DNA of 64,000 bases, taken from the NCBI GenBank assembly GCA_047967505.1, contig CM106539.1, one strand, 5' to 3'. Shown one piece after another: positions 43,638 to 55,853 of the stretch. Made by a program: the position numbers and the translations under genes. Numbering within the stretch: the stretch's first letter is position 1; each line of letters starts with the position of its first letter. Under the pieces are notes generated by a model that was given only the letters and a program-made list of their open reading frames with translations, was not told where the DNA came from and ran no database searches. Origin of the DNA: Dipteris shenzhenensis (lineage: Eukaryota; Polypodiophyta; Polypodiopsida; Gleicheniales).

Positions 43638-43936
43638 TGTTGAGAAGTTATGGTGTTGTGTAAATTAAAGTAGCCACCCAAGTATGTGGACTACGTGAGA
43701 AGATGATGTGGAGCAAGGGCTACCAATAGATGATATGTGGATCAAAGGATACCACAACTGTTGACTATTCTAAAGGCTTTGTCTATATAAGAAGCCTTCT
43801 TGTATTGTTGATTAGGATAGTGTTGGAATACATTGAGTATTTCCTACCTTATATCTCTCTCATGATATTTCTAGTGTACTTTTATCCTCCTTAGGCTCAT
43901 AGTACATTCTCATTGTGTGATCCCACTATTTTGACA
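43638..43936 (+). repeat. 3' LTR of the gag-only element
   Basis: Homologous to 41,735-42,027; it has an extra GTATTGTTGATTAGGATA segment relative to the left copy. Confidence 0.82.
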
Positions 43937-46278
43937 ATGGTTCAATAAAATTTAGGCATAAGTGTTGCCAACCCTTTCAAAAGGACCAATAGATACAGAA
44001 ATTCTACATATGACATTTATTCCAAAAGGTGAAGAGGATCATAGCCAGCCACTTTAAAAGGTGAAACGATCATAAACCTCCATTTTGAACAATATGTCGT
44101 AGAAGGATATCTACCTTTTGCCCCCTTCTAAAGATGGCAATAGCAAGTAGTGAAAAAAAAAGGGAAGAAAATAAGTGTACTGATCTATATTTTTAACACT
44201 CATGCACCATGTATGATTGAAAATGAGGACCAAGCCATTGTTGACTAAAAGACAAGAATTCTACCCCATGCATAGGGAGGCATGTGTACCATAGATCAAG
44301 CATAGATCCAAAGATGTAGAGCAAAGCCATACTGGGGGAGCTCAAATTCTCCCTTAGAGGCATCATAGTTTGTTGTAGTTCATGTAAGATACATGATATT
44401 CCAAAGGCAGCCTTTTATAGATACAAGCATCAACATGGGCTTGGTGCTTGGAAAGATATGCATGGGAATATGTATTTGCTGCTAGGTGGTAGGGATCATC
44501 TACTATTGAAACAAAATGGCACATAGTTTACAACAAATGTATGACACTTATCTTCTAAGTAGACTTAGCCCAAAATTTATGTATCTTACATGACAATATG
44601 GACTAGTAATGAAGAGACGCATTTTGAGATTGACAAAAATTATTTAACCATGTTGTGCAATTGTCAGGGATGTTGACTCATTAGATATTCAATTAATAGG
44701 ACAAAGAACATGAGTATCAAAGGGGAACAATACATGAATTGGAAGAACAAAAGGAATAAATAATATCCCTACAATGAACGTAAATGAGTTGGAAATCGAG
44801 AATGAGTCCCTAAGGACAAAGAAATAGGAGCTATAGGAAGAGACAAAAGAGGCAATAAGGGAGCTATCACTTGCAAAATAGCAATATATGCCCTGAACAT
44901 GTTTTGAATTGTTGAAACTTTCAAACCCCTTGTTCAAATTTGCAAGCATGAAATAATGAATTGCATGCAACATATATACAACTCGAATCTTTTACATGCG
45001 ATATAGTATAGAATGATAGACTCATCATTGGAAATTCAATGCATGAAACCTGAACATAAATCTCAAACATACTTATGTACCGATTTTCACCACGCTTATA
45101 ATCTACTTGAATGCTTATGGATTATCACAATCCAGAGCATTATCAGAACAACACAAAGAATGAACCAAAACACTTTATTGATATCGATTCAAAACCTCAT
45201 GACTGGCGCACTTCTACAGAGTTTGTAGCGGCTTACAAGAGAGGACTCTTTGGACTCTTTGTAGCTACTTACAAGAGAGGACTCTTTGGACTTTGACACT
45301 AACTCTAGAGACTATGAGTAGTTGCTCTTTCATTAAACACTACTAAGAGACCATGAAAGACTCTCATTAGAACTGTGTAGATGCCTCAGATCCCGAGACC
45401 TCAACAAAAACAACATGCTACTCATCACTATGCTCCTAAATAGTCACCTCTGCTCACCGCCATGCATACTCGTGGCCTGCTAACTTCCAATGTGTAGATC
45501 ATGACACTTAGTACCCATGCTAAAGTCTACCAATCACAAGCATGTGTGTGCATGGACCAATCACCATGAGCTAACTAGCTCGTAAGCACCAACCAACATG
45601 AAGCCTTCATAAACCTTGGGATAGCTGAGCCCCCCCCCTCCCCCCAAATGAGGATGTGCTCTAGTAGCCATAACTCCTACACCCCCTAGACCTTGGATAT
45701 TACAGGGTCTCTTTCTAGACCTTGATCCAAAACCTATTCTGTCAAATAATAACATGTACATATTAGAACACAAAACTATCCCAGATTTGACCCACTACGA
45801 CCTTATGTCAGATTTCTCGTTTGGGTTTTGAATTGTTCTAGTATTGATCACCCATAGATCAGCATGGTGCCAAATCTAGATCTTTGAACTTATTAAATCA
45901 TGATTATAGTTTAGGCTTTGATCGTTGGAACTTGCCTCTTGGTTCATGGGATGATTAAACTTTGCAAAAACCTAGATATTGAGACATGTTCTTAAATCTA
46001 AAACTTTGCCAAACAATTGGATCTCGAAAGTGAATGTGAATATATTTGCCAAAAAGTAAATTGGCAGGTGAACATGCATATGAACTAAGCAACCCACCCT
46101 ATATGTGCCAAAGAAAATAACCTTAACTAAGTTATACAAGTGAGTACAAGTACTCGTAAGCATCCCTTCCAATTGGTTATGTCAAAGGAAACAATTGTCA
46201 AGATGAATAAATGATTAATTTGCAACACCTGTGATGGAAGCCCGTGTATTCCTAGGAAAGTTCGAATGATTTGCAAAC

Positions 46279-46281
<3 letters not shown>
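43937..46281. other. No gene recognised
   Basis: 2.3 kb of AT-rich DNA with short frames only. A short duplication, GTAGC(G/T)(G/A)CTTACAAGAGAGGACTCTTTGGACT (split by drift), occurs at about 45,226-45,292. Confidence 0.5.

Positions 46282-46359
<78 letters not shown>
46282..46359. repeat. (TG)n-(GA)n compound microsatellite
   Basis: Uninterrupted TG to 46,334, then GA to 46,359. The histidine/threonine frames on the minus strand are artefacts. Confidence 0.98.
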
Positions 46360-47515
46360 TATTTCTTTAAAAAAGAAAGTGTCTGTGAGTGAGTATGTGT
46401 GAGAGAGAAAGAACCAAAATAGAAGGGGGCCAAGTTGCAACAAAGTGTGTGGGACACTTTTTAACAAAAGTGTACCTAGAGCGCTACTTGGAAGGCAGTG
46501 CTATGCCTGCATTCCTTCTCTCTTAAGATCTAAAACAATTACCCTTGATTTGCATTCCATTCAAACTTTGAATCCTACCTTAGGAGCTAATATAGGGATT
46601 TGGCTATGCCCCACACACTCATACTTACACACTCAAAATCCTATTGAGCCTTCCTATGCTATTGTCACTAAACAAATTTCACCCCTTTCCTTATGTTTAA
46701 CTTTCCCTTGTCCCTTACCCCTTTTTCCCTCCTCCCCCTTATGAGGAGCCCTTTTTGGAAGCATATACTTCCGAGTTTAAGCTTGAATGAAAGACAGATC
46801 ACGTTGAGGGCCCTCTTAGAAAGCACTCCTTGAATAAAATGTTTTTTCCACATTACGGGAAATCCAAAAGCTTAATTGGGATTGGATCTTGAAATTTCCC
46901 AAAAGTTAGTGTAAATGCCAAGATTTTCAATAAAACACTACCATTACAAAACTTTTGTTCTCAAAAAGGGGCCCTTTGGAGAATTACTAAAATATTAGAG
47001 GCTTGGATAAGGGAATATGGTATCCATGGAGGAGATTATGCCATGTGGACTTCTTTGTAACAGAGGCTCCCCAAATCTAGGGAAAGTTTTAGATTTTTTT
47101 CAAAATACCCCAAAAAACATCATTGGTGGTTCACAATAAAAAATTATCTTTGTCAGGCCTGCCTTGACCATGTTAGGCCTCCTTGTTTTCCTCCCAGGGA
47201 AAACTATCCCCTAGCTAAAACTATGCTCACGTTTTCCATTTGGTTCAACCATTTGGTCCAAACTTTGACTTCCTAACCAGCTCTCCCCCTATTCTCTCTC
47301 TTACAAAACGTTTCAAACATTCATTCCCGCCACTTTCTAGCAGCTGGTTTCAAAATATCTTCTTTCCACTCTTGCTTAGTCATTCTCTCTCGTCTTTGCT
47401 CACGTTTTTCTTCCACAATCGAAAATCTCTCAAAGAAACTTCTGTCAAAGCTCTGTTCATCCCTCTTCTCTTCCATTCATTCTCTACTTATTTCACTCTC
47501 TCTTAAAAAACCAAA
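46360..47515. other. No gene recognised
   Basis: Short frames only. From about 47,240 the sequence becomes rich in CTCT and TTC, resembling a plant 5' untranslated region, but no transcript structure can be shown. Confidence 0.45.
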
Positions 47516-47707
47516 GTTGCGACCTGCTTTGGAAGGAGAGAGAAAAACGGGTGTTCTCTCATTTTTGGTTCTTTTCTCACCTTTTTGCAGTATAGAGAGT
47601 CACCTCCTGAAGTTGCGACCTAAATCTACTTGGAAGGAATGAGAAAAGCAGGTGTTCTATCATTTTCGACTCTTCCTCTACCTTTTTGGAGTATATGGAG
47701 TCAACTC
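47516..47707. repeat. 96-bp tandem repeat, two copies
   Basis: GTTGCGACCT starts units at 47,516 and 47,612. Both contain TGGAAGGA, GAGAAAA, GGTGTTCT and CTTTTTG(C/G)AGTATA. Confidence 0.85.
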
Positions 47708-47726
47708 CAGAAGAAGAAACACATAC

Positions 47727-48453
47727 TGTTAGATATCAATGCTCCACTCTCATGTAACTATGCGGGAACCAGCTAACTCTATTTGTAAGCCCCCATATGA
47801 GGAGAAGGCATTTGAGTAGCTCGGTTATCCGGTAGGTCCTGGTTTGGACACTAGATGGGGGCCATGTGTGGCCTAATGGCTAGACGGCAGATAGAGTTGG
47901 CACACTGCCAACTAGGCTACATGCAAGTATAGGAAGGCATCCCTTGACTGACTACACTGAGGGTAGACGAAGCATTTCTCGGGGCAGCCCACTCTCGGGT
48001 TGCGGGGCCCGTTTGGAGCCTCAGATGATCCCGGATGGCTCTAGGCTAAACGGTAATCATAGGTTAGTCGCTCTGTTTTGCGCATCGGTTCTATCGTATG
48101 GTTGGTGGCCTATTTCGGGACTGACCCCCAGTCGATTATTTTGGGCGGACTGGGTCGGTCACCCAATTGAGCCTAACTAACTACCACTGGTGGCTATATA
48201 AGAGCAAGCCCGTGAAGCCCATTTCATCACTCGCTACAACAATCCTGATTCCTTAGCATCCAGCCTCCGTCTTCTACTATTTCCAGCACGCCATCAAAGA
48301 TTCTTTCACAGAAGAGCGCATGGTTGGGAGGTAGCGCCATCTATTATATCAGTTCTATAGTAATCAAAATTTTGATTCTCCATACTATCTTGTTTTCTCT
48401 CTTACGTACGAGATCTTGTTATCTGTTGAGCACAAACGTGTTATTTTCTTACA
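47727..48453 (+). repeat. 5' LTR of copia D
   Basis: 727 bp with TATA box CTATATAAG at 48,194-48,202, followed by a leader into the PBS. Confidence 0.95.
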
Positions 48454-48465
48454 TGGTATCAGAGC
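48454..48465 (+). promoter_or_regulatory. Primer binding site of copia D
   Basis: TGGTATCAGAGC directly follows the LTR end ACA. Confidence 0.96.
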
Positions 48466-48523
48466 TTGGACTCTAGCAAGAAGATTTGGTAGTGTGTTTC
48501 TGTTTGCAAGCAGATTGTGAGAG

Positions 48524-49340
48524 ATGGCCCAGCCTGCAAGACTGCGAATCCCACCGTTCGGCGAAAGCGGAAAGTTGGACAGCTCTAACTATCCACTCTA
48601 GAAGTTCAAGATGGAGACCATCCTAAGCACATACGAGCTTTGGGACACTGCTATTGGGGTGGACGTGAGGCCGGTTACAAGACCGGATCAATGCAGGACA
48701 ACAGATAGTACCAACTACGGATAAGATTCTCGTGTGGACAAGAAGAAATGCAGATGCATTGTGTTCTATTGTCTGTAGTGTTAGTGATTCCGTCGTAGCG
48801 TTAATTCAACATGTCACCACAGCGGAGGAGGCATGGACGGTCTTGAAAAATCAATATGAGACCACGAATCAGACGCGGATTCAGAATCTAGAGACTCAAC
48901 TCGTGAACAAGAAGTTGTCTGAGTCTGAAGCAGCAGAGAAGTTCATCACCAGAGTGAAGAATCTACGCGATTAGATGAATGCGATTGGCATCACCATCAC
49001 CAGCGAGAATCTAGCACGAAGGTGCATACGGATTCTCCCACCAAAGTACGACGGTCTTGTTACAACGCTGAATACACAAAACAGAAATCCGCCCCTCAAC
49101 TTTGAGGATTTTAGTGCGATGCTTCTGGAGGAGGAGATGCGTCAAAAGACGAGGACTGGAGAAGATTCGGCTTTCTGAATCTGATCAAAGAAAGGTAAGG
49201 GTAAGGACTCTAGTAACCCATCTTCTTCTGATGATAAAAAGAGAAAGAAGAAGATCAAGTGCTTCTATTGCAACAAGGCAGGGCACAAGCAGAATGAGTA
49301 CCAAAAGAAGATTGCAGATGAGAAGAACGGAGTAAAGAAA
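48524..49340 (+). pseudogene. Copia D gag, broken
   Basis: ATG at 48,524 (MAQPARLRIPPFGESGKLD), in-frame TAG at 48,599 where Trp is usual (YPLW). Later pieces: VALIQHVTTAEEAWTVLKNQ (48,797-48,860), LSESEAAEKFITRVKNLRD, ENLARRCIRILPPKYDGLVT (49,005-49,060). The knuckle CFYCNKAGHKQNEY (49,260-49,300) has Tyr instead of the last Cys. Several frameshifts and stops. Confidence 0.85.
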
Positions 49341-49424
49341 GAGTCTAGCAACAGCGCGCAGGCAGTACCAATAGAGCTGTTCGTAGCAATTGAGGAGATT
49401 TGCACGGAGGCAGTTCATGTACCT

Positions 49425-50155
49425 ATGGATGAACCATGGATCATTGACAGTTGTGCATCGCGCCACATGACTAGTCAGAAGGATTGGTATACCTCTCTAC
49501 AGCTGGTAGGGAATGACATCCTGGTAGCAGTCGGCAATGATGCAAAATGTCCAGCAAAAGGAAAAGGTATGATTGCTCTCAAGTCAGATGGAGTTGTAAA
49601 ACAGTTGTCTGATGTTCTTTATGTGCCAAATATCAAGAGGAACTTGTTGTCCATTTCCGCGATCACGGATCGGGACATGGTGCACAGATTCTAGATCTTC
49701 AAGGGAAGGTCGTTGGTAAAGGTACACGGCGCAACAACATTTATGAACTCTCAACTTTCAGTGCTTGAGCGGATGTGAAGAACACTAAGCTATGGCATGA
49801 GAGGTTTGGTCATCTAAACCTTAGTTCTTTAAAGGAGATGCATAAAAGTGGAATGATTGCAGACCTACTAGAAATTTCAGATTTGCCCGATGTATGTGAA
49901 GCTTGCATGATGGGCAAGTAGCATCGGCATCCCTTTCCTAAAGAGGCCAGTAGGGCAAAGGCTCCTCTAGAGCTTGTTCACACAGACCTCTGCGGAAAGA
50001 TGGAGATGGAAGCTTTGGGTGGTTCCTACTACTTCATGACGCTGATCGACGACTAAAGACGAGGCTTTTAGTAGGTTCAAGGAATGGCATGTAATGGTCG
50101 AGAAAGAAACGGGGAGGAAGGTGAAGAAGTTGAGATCAGACAGAGGTGGAGAGTT
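49425..50155 (+). pseudogene. Copia D protease and integrase N-terminal part, broken
   Basis: The protease active site reads DSCASRHMT, the catalytic-loop Gly replaced by Cys. Pre-integrase block LWHERFGHLNLSSLKEMHK, with CEACMMGK before a stop, follows, then ELVHTDLCGKMEMEALGG. After TLIDDY a short internal deletion joins to EAFSRFKEWHVMVEKETGRK and KLRSDRGGEFE. The frame is then cut by the insertion of C at 50,156, before the catalytic Glu. Confidence 0.85.
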
Positions 50156-50325
50156 TGAGAGTGCTCTCAACGGAAGCAAGAACGGAAGAGGGAGAGAGAG
50201 AGACAGAGAGCCACACAAGTTTTGGTGGGTGCAGAACACCCTAATCTTCTTTTTTATTCATTTATATATGTGTTTGAGTATTGTACATAACCGGGGTAAA
50301 GGCACAGTGACCTTTAACCCCCACA
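50156..50325 (-). repeat. 3' LTR of copia C
   Basis: 170 bp against 181 bp in B; it lacks a few bases near GGTGGTTC and a CTCGCTCT block in the CT run. On the minus strand it starts TGTGGGGGTT and ends CACTCTCA. The purine tract AAGTGGGAGGT lies beside it. Confidence 0.93.
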
Positions 50326-50339
50326 ACCTCCCACTTAAA

Positions 50340-51509
50340 GGACAATGTGCCTTTAAGGGAGAACAACCAATGAACATACTATCCAATGCCCATCAATACA
50401 TGACAATACTCAAACCGCTGACTAGGTAGATCTTCGTCAGCATATCTATAGGGTTATCATCTATATGAACCTTGATAAGCTCTATGCGCTTGTCCTCAAG
50501 TACCTCCTTGATGAAATGGTACCTGACCTCAATGTGTTTGGTCTTTGCATGAAAGACCAGATTCCGTGCTAGCTAAATAGCACTCATGGAATCACTATGC
50601 AATGTCGGTACACTTGTATGAATCCCCAAATCTCCCACTAACCGATCAAGCCATATAGCCTCCTTGCAACCCTCTGTGGCTACAACATACTCAGCCTAAC
50701 ATACTCAGCCTCTGTGGTAGACAAAGCAACGCACTTCTGTGTGCGAGACATCCACGACACTGCACCACGTGCAAAGGTGAACACATAACTAGAAGTGGAT
50801 CTCCTACTATCCACATGCCCTACATAGTCTGAATCTATGTACCCAAGTACATGCATGTCTCCTCTACCAAAGCAGATGCACATCTCCTTGGTACCCTTCA
50901 TGTACCTCATGATGCATTTAACTGCCTCCCAATGCCTCTTTCCTGGATTAGCCATATACCGGCTAACAACTCCCACTGCAAATGCAATGTCTGGTCTAGT
51001 AGCTATCATAGCATACATAAGACTCCCAACTGCTGATGCATAAGGAACCTTGGCCATCATGGCCCTTTCCTCATCTGATTTGGGACTATCTGTATGACTC
51101 AGTTTCACATATGGAGGCAATGCACTTCTGTGCACGAGACATCCACGACACTGCACCACCTGCAAAGATGAACACATAACCAGAAGTGGATCTCCTACTA
51201 TCCACATGCCCTGCATAGTCTGAATCTATGTACCCAAGTACGCATGTCTCCTCTACCAAAGCAGATGCACATCTCCTTGGTACCCTTCATGTACCTCATG
51301 ATGCACTTAACTGCCTCCCAATGCCTCTTTCCTGGATTAGCCATATACCGGCTAACAACTCCCACTGCAAATGCAATGTCTGGTCTAGTAGCTATCATAG
51401 CATACATAAGACTCCCAACTGCTGATGCATAAGGAACCTTGGCCATCATGGCCCTTTCCTCATCTGATTTGGGACTATCTGTATGACTCAGTTTCACATA
51501 TGGAGGCAA
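50340..51509 (-). pseudogene. Copia C RNase H region with tandem copies
   Basis: Three successive blocks each encode LPPYVKLSHTDSPKSDEERA, MMAKVPYASAVGSLMYAMIA, ATRPDIAFAVGVVSRYMANP and RRSTSS/GYVFTF-type text before jumping back to the LPPYVKL start. The final part reads HSDSMSAI, FHAKTKHIEVRYHFI and a degraded LTK region to about 50,400. The protein cannot be functional. Confidence 0.88.
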
Positions 51510-51525
51510 TGCACTTCTATGCGTG
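50745..51525. repeat. Two extra tandem copies (391 and 389 bp) of an RT-RNase H segment
   Basis: The landmark GAGACATCCACGAC occurs at 50,745, 51,136 and 51,525. Each junction joins GGAGGCAATG (LPPYVKL side) to GCACTTCT(G/A)TG (RNase H side). The third, original copy lacks such a junction and instead reads GGAGGGAATGGAGTACTC at 51,894. Confidence 0.95.
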
Positions 51526-54231
51526 AGACATCCACGACAATGCACCACCTACAAAGGTGAACACATAACCAGAAGTGGATCTCCTACTATCCACATGCCT
51601 TACATAGTCTGAATCTGTGTACCCAAGTACACGCATGTCTCTCTACCAAAGCAGATGCACATCTCCTTGGTACCCTTCATGTGCCTCATGATGCACTTAA
51701 CTGCCTCCCAATGCCTCTTTCCTGGATTAGCCATATACCGGCTAACAACTCCCACTGCAAATGCAATGTCTGGTCTAGTAGCTATCATAGCATACATAAG
51801 ACTCCCAACTGCTGATGCATAAGGAACCTTGGCCATCATGGCCCTTTCCTCATCTGATTTGGGACTATCTATATGACTCAGTTTCACATATGGAGGGAAT
51901 GGAGTACTCACTGCCTTCCCCCCCTCCATATTGAAACACTGTAATACTTTTGTAACATACTCTTTTTGTGAAAGCCAAAGGAGTTTCCTACTCCGATCAC
52001 ACGTGATGCGCATACCAAGAATATGACCTGCAAGTCCCAAATCCTTCATATCAAAGGCCTCATGCAACTTGGCCTTTAATGCATCTAGCTCATAAGTATT
52101 CTTGCTAGCCAATAGCATATCATCCACATATAGTGCCAAGATTATCAGGCTATTATCCTTAGCCCTTTTAGTGTAGAGGCAGTGATCAATTTCACTCCTT
52201 CTTAAACCCTGGGACCGAATGAAAGCATCAAACTTCTGATACCATTCTCTAGGCGCTTGCTTAAGACCATAGAGACTCTTCTTCAGCTTGCAAACTAAAT
52301 GCTCTTTGCTCCTTTCTTCAAAGCCTTCCGGCTGCACCATGTAAATTTCCTCATGCAAATCCCCATGCAAGAAAGCTGTCTTGACATCCATCTGCATAAG
52401 CTCCATATCCTCTAATGCCACTAGTCCAAGCATGCATCTAAGTGTGGTCATCTTCACAACCGGAGAGAATATCTCATCAAAGTCCACACCCTTCTCTTGC
52501 TTGAGCCCTTTAGCAACCAAACGGGCCTTGTACCTAGGCACATCATCACCCGTGACCTTCATTTTGTAGACCCATTTACATGGCAATGCTTTCTTTCCAT
52601 GTGGCAAAGAAACCAAGTCCCAAGTCTTATTCTTCATAAGTGAACTCATCTCTGATTGCATAGCATACTCCCACTTGCATTGATCCTCGTGCATCATAGC
52701 CTTTCTGTAGCAAGAAGGCTCCCCGTAATTAGTAAGCATCACATAGTCTACCCCTGGAACAAACCTATCAGGCGGTCTAGACACTCTAGATGATCTTCTC
52801 AAGGGCATTTCATCTTGCTGTCCCACCTGCATATCAGCCACATTTGGCTCATCATTTCCACCAATAGATGATCCATCATCTACCCTTGGTTGTATACCTG
52901 TGGGAGTACTTGGTGGTACCATTTCTTACACATTTGGTGCATGGACAGCTTGCTGTCTATCAACATATGTAGGTGGATTCACATCCTGGAAAGTGATTCT
53001 CCTCATTTCCACATCCCTCATGGGTGCCTTAAGCATCTTCTTCTCATTGAAGACTACATCATGGCTGCGTATGATCTTCTTTGCTTCTAGATCCCAGAGA
53101 CGATAGCCCATCTCTCCACTTTCACCATAACCCAAAAAGATGCATTTCCTAGACTTAGGATCTAGCTTCTTTCGAAGCTCTTTTGGCACATGTGCATATG
53201 CCTCACACCCAAATATATGCAAATGAGAGTAAGAGGGCTTCTTGCCACTCCATGCCCCTTCAGGAATACCACCATCCAAACTCTTACTAGGTGATCTATT
53301 GATCACATGTACTACAGTCTTCATTGCCTCAACCCAAAAACCACCAGAAAGACTTGCATTGGAAAGCATGCATTGCAACCTTTCTTGAATGGTACGGTTC
53401 ATCTTTTCTGCAACTAGCTTTTGCTTTGGAGTACGAGGGGATGTGAGCTCCCTCTTAATCCCACGTGTATCACAGAAATGCTGAAAGTTATGAGAGAGAT
53501 ACTCTCCACCATTGTCAGTCCGTAGGCATTTAAGCATCCTACCTGACTGATTCTCAACCAAGGCCAGCCATTTCTGAAATACCTAGAACACATCACTCTT
53601 CCGAGCTATAGCATAAGCCCACACTTTCCTAGTTGCATCATCAATGAATGTCACATAGTATTCAGCCCCGCCTAATGACCATGTAGGCATGGGACCACAT
53701 ACGTCTGAATGCACCAAATCAAGCTTTTCAAACTCTTTCTTTCCCCTTCTTTTATGGGCTGATTTAGTCTGCTTCGCATAGAGACAGTGCTCACAAAATT
53801 CAAAATTAGAGAAACTCAAATGCGGTACATAACCCAAACAGCATAAGAGTTTCATTCCATTCTGGCTCATGTGCCCCAACCTGCAATGCCACAAAGAAGT
53901 GATTGGCTGCTCGGTTATTGCAACAACATTATCAAATACCCCTGATACATGTAAGGGATACAAAGTCCCACACTTGGCACCCCTGGCCAAAAGCATAGAG
54001 CCCTTCTGAATTTTCCAACTCTGAAAGCCAAAAGTGGTGTGAAAACCAGCATCATCTAGTTGACCCACTGAAATAAGACTCTTGGTCAACTTAGGCACAT
54101 GTGAGAAAATAAATGCAGACCCATTTGCAAAAGAAAACTTTATGTCACCTACTCCCACTATGTCATATGCATAGTCATTTCCAAGATGCACACAACATGT
54201 CTTTCCACTATCATAAGTGGAGAACCATTCC
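51510..54231 (-). pseudogene. Copia C protease end, integrase and RT
   Basis: It resumes as HLGNDYAYDIVGVGDIKFSF, then LWHCRLGHMSQNGMKLL, LVHSDVCGPMP, LRTDNGGEYLSHNF and LVAEKMNRTIQERLQCML (integrase D, D, E retained). RT follows: MDVKTAFLHGDLHEEIYMVQ, KSLYGLKQAPREWYQKF, LALYVDDMLLAS. Frame breaks lie near 53,583 and 52,925 and at about 51,640. The segment at 52,404-52,418 retains the base that B has lost, so the RT frame is continuous here. Confidence 0.9.
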
Positions 54232-54412
54232 TGTGGGGGTTAAAGGTCACTGTGCCTTAACCCCGGTTATGTACAATACTTAAATACATATATAAATGAA
54301 TGAAAAAGAAGATTAGGGTGGTTCTGCACCCACCAAAACTTGTGTGGCTCTCTGTCTCTCTCTCTCGCTCTCTCTCCCTCTTCCGTTCTTGCTTCCGTTG
54401 AGAGCACTCTCA
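54232..54412 (+). repeat. 5' LTR of copia B
   Basis: 181 bp, TGTGGGGGTT...CACTCTCA, TATA-like TATATAAAT at 54,289-54,297, then a (CT)-rich transcribed part. Confidence 0.97.
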
Positions 54413-54414
54413 AC

Positions 54415-54426
54415 TGGTATCAGAGC
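54415..54426 (+). promoter_or_regulatory. Primer binding site of copia B
   Basis: TGGTATCAGAGC two bases after the LTR end. Confidence 0.96.
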
Positions 54427-55853
54427 CCGGGTGATCTAGCTGAGCGTGCGTGAATGCTTGAAGCTCAGCAGCTCTGTGGGAGGAAGGAGAAGCTCTGTGG
54501 GAAGCTTTGTGGGTGACTTTACTTGCATCCGGCTGTGCAGAGACCTTGGAGGAACCTTTGGAAAAGTCACTTTGGCTTTGCGAAGTGGTTTTGAGAGCCT
54601 CTTAAGAGCTTTCAAAGAAAAAGTCGTTTTTTGAGCTTTTTCCTGTTCCGTTCGATGACAGAGACTCCGTATTGACTTGTAGAGGCAACTATTGCTTGCT
54701 TTTGGTGTCCACATTACTTCAGGAGCCTGGAAACACCTTCATTCTTGAATCTGGGATCATTTCAGTGGATTTCTGACTCACTGTGTCAGTTCCTGCGTTT
54801 TTTGCCCGGGTGTTGGAACTCAAGTTTGGAGCAACTATTTGCAGATCTGTCAGTTCCGGTGGACTCAGGAGGTCCTAAAACTTCTGTGTTGCTCATCATT
54901 CGCACTCCGGTGGAGTTTACAAACAGCTCTGTTTCCAAAAACGTTTTTCAGCCCGTGTGTTGGACCCAGTGATTGAGACCACGGTTTCCAAAACCGTCTG
55001 TCCCATTGCGTTCCGGACGCCCAAAAACCCCTACCTGTCAGTTCTTGCGCAATTCGGTGGAGGATTTTCAGAGTTATAAATCTCTGTGTATTCGATTTCG
55101 TCTCTCTGTTATGCATTTTTCATACTAAGGTTTTGAAACCTTAGATTTATGCCACATGGCAGTGGATAAGTGTTGACTCCCATTTCTCACTCATCGGTTG
55201 GGATTTTGGAGTTCTGGCAGAAGAGAGATATTTGCAGATTTTCTTGCTGAGTCCGATTATGCAATGGCGCCCATGTTTTGAAGCATCTCAGGTTCTATTT
55301 TCAGTAGCGCTCATTACCGTGGGACTATGATTTCTTGAGCATACCTTATGCAGATCACTCTGGTTGCAGTGTTTGAGCAGTGTGCGCTCATTCGTGGTAT
55401 GCATTGGGTTGCAGTGGATGATTTATAGGCCATTTGGATGCATTGCGGTCCTTGTTGGATGCGCTGATAGGCCCAAATTGCCTTGTGGGATGCTATTTTT
55501 TATGGACGCTTTGCACATGGATGCTATTTTAAGCTGAGGGACAGCTTTGACACATTGCAGGTGATGCACTGATAGTGCTATGCTCTCTTGGATGAGACAT
55601 TATTGATGCATATGCCAGTGGACAGTGTTTATGCTTGAGTCATTTGGCACTTATTGGCATTTTCTTTTGGGCCAGATTTGCTCATATGGATGCATAGTAT
55701 ATGCACATGAGTCAGATGCATCTTTTGATGCTTTGAGATTTGAATTTTGGTGATATTTCACTCTATTGTGGCATACACATTTGGGTGCACCTGGTATTTG
55801 GTGTGATTCTCTCTTGCAGGCACTAGCATTTGGGATTTTGCTTTATTTGCATC
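54427..55853 (+). other. Long 5' leader of copia B
   Basis: About 1.4 kb between PBS and the gag ATG with no conserved protein. It contains several upstream ATGs (the first near 54,454) and, in its second half, many GATGCA words. TTCTCTCTTGCAG at 55,808-55,820 looks like a 3' splice site 33 bp before the gag ATG. Its role (packaging, splicing, translation control) is not shown. Confidence 0.6.

Larger units (their letters stand above)
41735..43936 (+). mobile_element. Non-autonomous gag-only LTR retrotransposon (TR-GAG type)
   Basis: LTRs of about 293 bp (41,735-42,027) and 299 bp (43,638-43,936) share GTATGTGGACTAC, GGATACCACAA, TATATAAGAAGCCTTCT and a CTATTTTGACA end. A PBS, TGGTATGAGAG, follows the left LTR at 42,028. 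A polypurine run AAGGGGAGGTGATGG (43,569-43,583) lies before the right LTR. Only 1.6 kb lies between, holding gag and no protease, integrase or RT. The LTR starts are uncertain by about 10-20 bp, and no perfect 5-bp TSD could be fixed (a shared ATGG is possible). Confidence 0.82.

Noticed and set aside
46215-46467. Serine/leucine/histidine/threonine-rich frames
   Set aside because: They are translations of the (TG)n-(GA)n microsatellite.
55830-55853. Start of copia B gag upstream of 55,854
   Set aside because: The open frame extends to a TTG at 55,830, but the first ATG is 55,854 and C's gag starts at the matching place.
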